Shown: positions 56,010 through 64,000 of the stretch, in pieces
How the letters are laid out: every line of letters starts with the position of its first letter
How positions within the stretch are numbered: the stretch's first letter is position 1
Source of the DNA: Membranipora membranacea
Lineage: Eukaryota > Bryozoa > Gymnolaemata > Cheilostomatida > Membraniporidae
Length of the DNA: 64,000 bases
Direction: 5' to 3'
Assembly (NCBI GenBank): GCA_914767715.1
Contig: OU612067.1
Coordinates: forward strand, 22,604,162-22,668,161
Program-made: the position numbers and the translations under genes
Notes under the pieces: generated by a model
What the model saw: the letters and a program-made list of their open reading frames with translations, nothing else
Told to the model about the DNA's origin: nothing
Databases searched by the model: none

Positions 56010-64000
<7,991 letters not shown>

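Overview
This window comes from an animal nuclear genome. Every recognisable gene is broken into many short exons with GT/AG borders. The gene set is typically metazoan: a PAR-3 polarity scaffold, a CaMKI kinase, a mitochondrial ribosomal protein, a complex I subunit and a glutaredoxin-fused thioredoxin reductase. The DNA is AT-rich, introns run from a few hundred bases to about 4 kb, and introns hold short inverted-repeat elements, tRNA-derived SINEs and poly-C tracts. An invertebrate fits best, and an early-branching marine one such as a sponge is my guess. The species cannot be settled from this sequence.

Layout, left to right. (1) 1097-4879, plus: a four-exon gene for a small secreted protein with eight cysteines after the signal peptide, not recognised. 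(2) 8425-14018, minus: MRPS22, ten exons, with a roughly 1 kb, 17-bp-unit minisatellite in one intron. (3) 17235-32033, plus: a complete CaMKI kinase, ten exons, about 350 aa. (4) 34835-36389, minus: NDUFB11, three exons. (5) 38368-52618 (or 52677), plus: PAR-3, 18 exons, N-terminal oligomerisation domain plus three PDZ domains and an unusually short tail. (6) 56010 to beyond the right edge, plus: thioredoxin glutathione reductase (TXNRD3-like), nine coding exons seen, C-terminus outside the window.

Exon borders were chosen by splice signals, reading phase and agreement with the known protein families. In all six models every exon joins in phase. The genes are functionally unrelated neighbours: two mitochondrial proteins, a calcium-signalling kinase, a polarity scaffold and a redox enzyme. 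There is no operon-like arrangement.

The most notable structure lies at splice sites. The 3' splice site of CaMKI exon 4 sits at the end of a four-unit tandem array, and each unit ends in its own AG acceptor. The 3' splice site of PAR-3 exon 17 is also tandemly duplicated. That 56-nt exon is not a multiple of three: including or skipping it gives two different C-termini of nearly equal length, both ending just before the same polyadenylation signal. A degenerate copy of the end of TXNRD exon 9 lies just inside the next intron. Several foldback (MITE-like) families recur in the window. One copy has a clean 9-bp target duplication, and one family carries tRNA-promoter-like sequence between its inverted repeats.
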